Shown here: positions 59,936 to 64,000 of the stretch, one piece after another
Layout of the letters: each line of letters starts with the position of its first letter
How positions within the stretch are numbered: the stretch's first letter is position 1
DNA from: Thermus sp. 2.9
GTDB lineage: Bacteria; Deinococcota; Deinococci; Deinococcales; Thermaceae
NCBI RefSeq assembly: GCF_000794385.1
Contig: NZ_JTJB01000039.1
Span: 1 to 64,000, forward strand
Direction: 5' to 3'
DNA length: 64,000 nt
Notes under the pieces: model-generated
Databases searched by the model: none
What the model saw: the letters and a program-made list of their open reading frames with translations, nothing else
Told to the model about the DNA's origin: nothing
Made by a program: the position numbers and the translations under genes

Positions 59936-60394
59936 CTACCTGGGCCTTAGGCGTTCTTCCGAGTCCAGGAGGAGGGTTACGGGCCCGTCGTTCACCAGGT
60001 GCACCCGCATGTGGGCCCCGTACACCCCGGTTTCCACGTGGACCCCTTGAGCCAGGAAGGCTTCTATGGCATCTTCGTAAAGCCGCTTGCCCACATCGGG
60101 AGGGGCCGCCTGGACGAAGGAGGGGCGGTTGCCCTTGCGGGTGTCGCCGTAAAGGGTGAACTGGCTCACCAGAAGGACCTCGCCCCCCACCTCCTTGAGG
60201 GAGAGGTTCATCTTGTCTTCGGCGTCGGGGAAGATCCTAAGGTTTACGATCTTCCGGGCCAGGTAGTGGGCGTCCTCTGGGGCGTCCTTCTGGCCCACCC
60301 CCAAAAGGACGAGGAGCCCTAGACCGATCCTTCCCACCACCTCGCCCTCCACCTCCACGAAGGCCTCGCTCACCCGTTGCACCACCGCCCGCAC
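59936..60394 (-). CDS. dtd: D-aminoacyl-tRNA deacylase
   Basis: 152 residues. [52 protein letters not shown] (active-site SQFTL) and VNDGPVT (cross-subunit Gly-cisPro motif region) are diagnostic of DTD, which removes D-amino acids mischarged onto tRNA. GTG start 60394. Third gene of a minus-strand unit after two DegV genes. Confidence 0.95.
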   Translation of the reverse strand: MRAVVQRVSEAFVEVEGEVVGRIGLGLLVLLGVGQKDAPEDAHYLARKIVNLRIFPDAEDKMNLSLKEVGGEVLLVSQFTLYGDTRKGNRPSFVQAAPPDVGKRLYEDAIEAFLAQGVHVETGVYGAHMRVHLVNDGPVTLLLDSEERLRPR

Positions 60395-60398
60395 GCCC

Positions 60399-61250
60399 TC
60401 ACCTCCTTGGCCCGGCGAAAAGGGCCACGGTCCCGGGCCCGGCGTGGACGCTCACCGCCGCACCGGCGAAGAGGGTGGCTTGGACTTCCACCCCTTCCGC
60501 CTTCACCGCCTGCAGGAGGGCCTTTGCCCCTTCGGGGTTCGCCACGTGGGCCACGTGGGCCAAGGCCCCTTCGGGGAAGTCGCGGCGGAAGAGCTCGGCG
60601 ATCTTCTTCAGGCCCTCGGCGAAGCCCCGCACCCTGGGGCCGGGGAGGACCTCCCCCCGCCGGACCTCGAGGACCGGCAAAATCCGAAGCAGGCTCCCCA
60701 CCAGATGCTTGAGCCCGGAAATCCGCCCCGAGCGGTGCAGGTGGGTGAGGGTTTTGGGAAGGACGTAGCCGAAGACCCGCTCCCGGTAGGGGGCGAGGGC
60801 ATGCTCCAGGCGCTCCCAAGGGGTGCCGGAGGCGAGGAGGCGCCTCGCCTCCTGCAACACCAAAAGAAGCCCGCCGTTCAGCGACCCCGAGTCCAGGACC
60901 TTCACCCGCCCCCCGAAGGCCTGGGCCACGCTTTGGGCGGTGGCCACGGTACCGGAAAGCTTCCCGGAAACGTGGACGGAAACCACCCGCTCGTGGGTCT
61001 TTAAAAGCTTCTCGTAGGTGGCCTTCAGGTCCTCGGGGGCCACTTGGCTCGTGGTGAGGCGCTCCCCCTCTTCCAAGAGGCGCACCACCTCCTCGGGGGT
61101 GATTTCCCATAGGTCGCGGAAAGCCCGGTCTTTCCAGATCACCTGCTGGGGCACCAGGTGGATGCCCTGGGCCTCCGCTTCCTTGGGGGAAAGCCCCAAG
61201 GTGGAGTCGGCCACGAAGGCCACGCTAGAGGCTGTAGGCGTAGAAGCCAT
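60399..61250 (-). CDS. DegV-family fatty-acid-binding protein (copy 1)
   Basis: 283 residues. [69 protein letters not shown] and the [14 protein letters not shown] segment match DegV (FakB-like) proteins, which hold a fatty acid for phosphorylation by FakA. No FakA-like kinase is nearby. The first residues overlap the other DegV gene by 26 bp; GTG 61223 ([10 protein letters not shown]) is an alternative start. Confidence 0.9.
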   Translation of the reverse strand: MASTPTASSVAFVADSTLGLSPKEAEAQGIHLVPQQVIWKDRAFRDLWEITPEEVVRLLEEGERLTTSQVAPEDLKATYEKLLKTHERVVSVHVSGKLSGTVATAQSVAQAFGGRVKVLDSGSLNGGLLLVLQEARRLLASGTPWERLEHALAPYRERVFGYVLPKTLTHLHRSGRISGLKHLVGSLLRILPVLEVRRGEVLPGPRVRGFAEGLKKIAELFRRDFPEGALAHVAHVANPEGAKALLQAVKAEGVEVQATLFAGAAVSVHAGPGTVALFAGPRR

Positions 61251-62067
61251 AGGTGCCCGGCCCCGTGTGGCTGGCGATCACTGCCCCAAGCTCGCTCACC
61301 AGGGCCTCTTCCACGGGAAGGCCCGAGGCGAGGACCATTGCCTTTAGCTCCCGCACCGCCTGTTCCTCGGCGCTGTAGAGGAAGAAGGCCCGGATCCGCT
61401 TCCGCCCCTCGCCCCAGGCGCGGAAGTCCTTCACGATCTCCTCCCGCGCCTTCCTTTCCCCCCTGGCCCGGCCCACCGCCTCCACCCGTCCCTCCTTGAG
61501 GGTTAGGATGGGCTTGATGCCCAAAAGGGTGCCCAAAAGGGCCTGGGCCCCACCGATGCGCCCGCCCCGGCGCAAAAACTCCAAGGTGGCCACGCTGAAG
61601 CGCACGAAGTGGTCCTGGCGGATGCGCTTGAGCTCTTCCAAGACTTCGGAGAGCGCCTGGCCTTGGGCCAGGAGCTCGTGGGCCCGGAGGACCATCATGC
61701 CGATGCCCAAGGAGGCGGCCTGGGAGTCAAAGACCGTGACCCGGCCCGGGAACTCCTGGGCGGCGAGCTCCGCCGACTGCACCGTGCCGGAGAGCTTGCT
61801 GGAGATGTGCACGGAAAGCACGTGATCCGCTTCCTGCAAAGCCTCCCCATAGGCTTTCATGAAGTCCTCGGGGGAAGGTTGGCTGGTGGTGGGGAAGGCG
61901 GTCCCCTCCCGCACCTTCTGGAAGACCTCCTCGGGGGTGATCTCCTCCCAGTCGCGGTAGACCCGTCCTCCCAGATGGACGTAGAGGGGCACCACCCGGA
62001 TGCCCAGGCGCTCCCGCAGGGGCTTGGGCAGATCGGCGGTGGAGTCCGTCACCAAGGCTACCTTCAT
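61225..62067 (-). CDS. DegV-family fatty-acid-binding protein (copy 2)
   Basis: 280 residues with a canonical start MKVALVTDSTADLP, PLYVHLGGRVYRDWEEITPEEVFQKVREG, FPTTSQPSPEDFMKAY, LSVHISSKLSGTVQSAELAA, VFDSQAASLGIGMMVLRA and TLEFLRRGGRIGGAQALLGTLLGIKPIL. It keeps the consensus ligand loops better than copy 1. Shine-Dalgarno AAGGAGG before ATG 62067. The pair probably arose by an old duplication; sequences are well diverged. Confidence 0.92.
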   Translation of the reverse strand: MKVALVTDSTADLPKPLRERLGIRVVPLYVHLGGRVYRDWEEITPEEVFQKVREGTAFPTTSQPSPEDFMKAYGEALQEADHVLSVHISSKLSGTVQSAELAAQEFPGRVTVFDSQAASLGIGMMVLRAHELLAQGQALSEVLEELKRIRQDHFVRFSVATLEFLRRGGRIGGAQALLGTLLGIKPILTLKEGRVEAVGRARGERKAREEIVKDFRAWGEGRKRIRAFFLYSAEEQAVRELKAMVLASGLPVEEALVSELGAVIASHTGPGTYGFYAYSL

Positions 62068-62126
62068 CAACGCCTCCTTGTTGTCCGGCCCAGGATACCA
62101 CAAGGCGGTGTAGTGTAGCGGAGAAG

Positions 62127-62155
62127 TTGCTCCAAGGCGGGGTTTTTGCTAGGGT
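62127..62155 (+). promoter_or_regulatory. Promoter of serA
   Basis: TTGCTC (62127-62132) and TAGGGT (62150-62155) are 17 bp apart. ATG 62165 follows 9 nt after the -10 box, giving a leaderless or near-leaderless mRNA. It is divergent from the DegV operon. Confidence 0.55.
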
Positions 62156-62164
62156 CAAGGGTAT

Positions 62165-63733
62165 ATGTGGCGGGTGCTGGTGTCCGATGATATGCGGCTT
62201 GGGGACGTGAAGTACCCGGGGGTCCTGGTGGACTACCGCCCCGGCATCGCTCGGGAGGAGCTTCTGGAGGTGATCCCGGCTTACGACGCCCTCATCACCC
62301 GAAGCCGGACCCAGGTGGACGCCGAGCTCTTAGGAAGAGGCAAGCGGCTCAAGGTGGTGGGCCGGGGCGGGGTGGGGGTGGACAACGTGGACCTGGAGGC
62401 GGCAAGCCGGCTCGGCATCCTGGTGGTGAACGTGCCCGAGGCCAACACCCGCTCCGCCGCCGAGCTCGCCTTCGGCCTCCTTCTCGCCGCCGCCCGGGGC
62501 ATCGCCCTTTCCGACCGCAAGATCCGGCTGGGGGAGTGGGACCGCAAGTTTTTGGGGCTAGAGCTTAAGGGCAAGACCTTGGGCATCGTGGGCCTCGGGC
62601 GCATCGGCGGCCAGGTGGCCCGCTTCGCCAAGGGCTTTGAGATGCGGGTTTTGGCCTACGACCCCTATATCCCCCGGACCCGGGCGGAAAGCCTAGGGGT
62701 GGAACTCATGGAGCATCTGGAGGACCTCCTTCGCCAAAGCCACTTCCTCACGGTCCACACCCCCCTCACGGAGGAAACCCGGGGGATGATCGGAAGGCGG
62801 GAGCTCTACCTCCTGCCCCGGGGGGCGGTGGTGGTGAACGCCGCCCGGGGCGGCATCGTGGACGAGAAGGCGCTTTTGGAGGTTCTGGAGGAAGGTCACC
62901 TCTTCGCCGCAGGCCTGGACGTCTTTAGCCAGGAGCCGCCGCCTAAGGACCATCCCCTCCTCCACCACCCCAAGGTGGTCCTCACCGCCCACCTGGGGGC
63001 GAACACCTTGGAGGCCCAGGAGCGGGTAGGGGAGGCCATTTTGGAGCGGGTGGTGCGGACCCTCGAGGGGGATCTCTCCTACGCCCTGAACACCGGCTTT
63101 GACCCCGAGGCCCTGGCGGCCCTCCGGGGTTTCTTGCCCTTGGGCGAGGCTTTGGGGAAGCTCCTCGCCCAGATTACCAAGGGTCGCCCCCAGGCTTTGG
63201 AGGTGAGCTTCCTCGGCCAGTTTGACAAGGATCCCGAGCCCATCGCCAGCGCCGTGGCCAAGGGGCTTTTGGCCCGGGTATTGGGCGAGGGATCGGTGAA
63301 CCTGGTCTCCGCCCGGCCCCTCCTCAAGGACCGGGGCATTGGCCTCGTGACCCGCCGCTCCGAGGAGGCTGGGGAGTACGCCCGCCTGGTGGAGGTGCGC
63401 CTCACCACGGACCAGGAGGAGCGCCGGGCCCGGGGGGTGGTGATGGGGGGGAAGCCCCGGCTGGTGGGGATAGACGACTACGCCCTGGAGGTGGTGCCGG
63501 AAGGGTACCTGCTGGTGTGCGTGAACTACGACCGGCCTGGGGTGGTGGGCCAGGTGGGGACCCTCTTGGGCGAGGCGGGGGTAAACATCGCCGGGATGCA
63601 GCTTGGCCGCGACGTGCCGGGGGGAAGGGCGCTCTTCGTCCTGGCCGTGGACCAGAAGCCCACGCCTGAGGTGCTGGAGGCCTTGCGGGCATTGCCCGTG
63701 TTGGAGCGGGTGGACCTGGCGGAGATGGGGTGA
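62165..63733 (+). CDS. serA: D-3-phosphoglycerate dehydrogenase
   Basis: First step of serine biosynthesis, oxidising 3-phosphoglycerate with NAD. Substrate half: YDALITRSRTQVDAELL; cofactor half: GKTLGIVGLGRIGGQVARFAKGFEMRVLAYDPY, with the catalytic Arg/Glu/His region VVNAARGGIVDEKALLEVLEEG...AGLDVF and VVLTAHLGANTLEAQERVG. A C-terminal intervening (ASB) domain and ACT domain (YLLVCVNYDRPGVVGQVGTLLGEAGVNIAGMQLGR) follow. 522 residues, the long type. Start ATG 62165; GTG 62174 is an alternative. Confidence 0.95.
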   Translation: MWRVLVSDDMRLGDVKYPGVLVDYRPGIAREELLEVIPAYDALITRSRTQVDAELLGRGKRLKVVGRGGVGVDNVDLEAASRLGILVVNVPEANTRSAAELAFGLLLAAARGIALSDRKIRLGEWDRKFLGLELKGKTLGIVGLGRIGGQVARFAKGFEMRVLAYDPYIPRTRAESLGVELMEHLEDLLRQSHFLTVHTPLTEETRGMIGRRELYLLPRGAVVVNAARGGIVDEKALLEVLEEGHLFAAGLDVFSQEPPPKDHPLLHHPKVVLTAHLGANTLEAQERVGEAILERVVRTLEGDLSYALNTGFDPEALAALRGFLPLGEALGKLLAQITKGRPQALEVSFLGQFDKDPEPIASAVAKGLLARVLGEGSVNLVSARPLLKDRGIGLVTRRSEEAGEYARLVEVRLTTDQEERRARGVVMGGKPRLVGIDDYALEVVPEGYLLVCVNYDRPGVVGQVGTLLGEAGVNIAGMQLGRDVPGGRALFVLAVDQKPTPEVLEALRALPVLERVDLAEMG

Positions 63734-63742
63734 ACCGCAAGA

Positions 63743-64000
63743 GTGTGGCGGATATTTTGGTCACAAGTCGCAGGAATCGTGAAGCCCGTCACGTATGAGC
63801 ACGGGACAGGTGAGGTTCTCGGAAAGGGGGTGCGGGCCGCCTATGCCCTCGCCCCGTACCTGGCGGGGGGAGGGGGCGGGATTTCTCTGGAAAGGCTCTA
63901 CCTGGCGGCGGAGGAAGGGGAGTGGGGCTTGGTGCTGGGGCGCTTTCCCTTGACCTTGGGAGAAGGGCGGCTTTTCCCCTACACCTGGAACACCCTGGGC
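63743..64000 (+). CDS. Partial gene running off the window edge
   Basis: An open frame continues from GTG 63743 (or GTG 63779, giving VKPVTYEHGTGEVLGKGV) to the end of the sequence without a stop, with good coding character: RAAYALAPYLAGGGGGISLERLYLAAEEGEWGLVLGRFPLTLGEGRLFPYTWNTLG. It begins about 10 nt after the serA stop, so co-transcription is likely. Not recognised. Stop codon lies outside the window. Confidence 0.55.
   Translation, partial: MWRIFWSQVAGIVKPVTYEHGTGEVLGKGVRAAYALAPYLAGGGGGISLERLYLAAEEGEWGLVLGRFPLTLGEGRLFPYTWNTLG

Overview
The window is about 64 kb of very GC-rich, gene-dense chromosome from a Thermus species. Many proteins (ValRS, RecJ, PrmA, the glucose-binding protein, the SDR enzyme) read as close but non-identical versions of what I remember from Thermus thermophilus. 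So I place it in the genus but probably not in that species. Genes are packed with 4-50 bp overlaps. Many starts have no Shine-Dalgarno; instead a TANNNT -10 hexamer lies 6-9 nt upstream of the start codon, the leaderless layout known from the Deinococcus-Thermus phylum.

Layout. 1-5 kb: tRNA-Gln with its own promoter, an orphan receiver-like protein, a class A penicillin-binding protein, a TrmJ-like methylase and a NarL-type sensor kinase gene broken by two 1-nt frameshifts. 5-13 kb: LMW phosphatase plus fructosamine-kinase pair (probable deglycation module), DUF4388 protein, PsuG, a RodZ-like protein, RimO and TrkA/TrkH. 13-21 kb: glucan phosphorylase, then an amino-acid ABC transporter whose binding protein and permease are separated from its ATPase by a complete TAXI-type TRAP transporter. 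21-34 kb: patatin-like lipase, TrpC, HisA, RecJ, ValRS, Mrp with a SufR-like regulator, PrmA, RsmE, and an efflux carrier divergent from an ornithine-cyclodeaminase-like enzyme.

35-43 kb: a minus-strand glucose/mannose-type sugar ABC operon headed by a ROK repressor, divergent from a cobalamin-riboswitch-controlled B12 uptake operon that ends in a small gene of unknown function. 43-48 kb: an SDR dehydrogenase behind a PfmR-like palindrome, a serine hydrolase, a DtxR-type regulator, and a more AT-rich patch with an IS982-like element inserted at the TATA box of a GGDEF gene that also carries an in-frame TGA. 48-54 kb: a YwrD-like gamma-glutamyltransferase and a BMP-type nucleoside ABC transporter. 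54-64 kb: class III aminotransferase, Nudix hydrolase, YqeY, a HicB-type antitoxin with a decayed HicA remnant, PurH, a fatty acid desaturase, Dtd, two DegV proteins, SerA, and a partial gene at the edge.

Overall this is ordinary core chromosome with transporter-rich accessory stretches. I see no CRISPR array, prophage or obviously new multigene system. The most unusual signals are regulatory: the recurrent leaderless promoter grammar (including -10 boxes ending on the upstream gene's stop codon), a duplicated 18-bp promoter, intercistronic terminators after three transporter binding-protein genes, and a riboswitch whose Shine-Dalgarno has an exact upstream complement.
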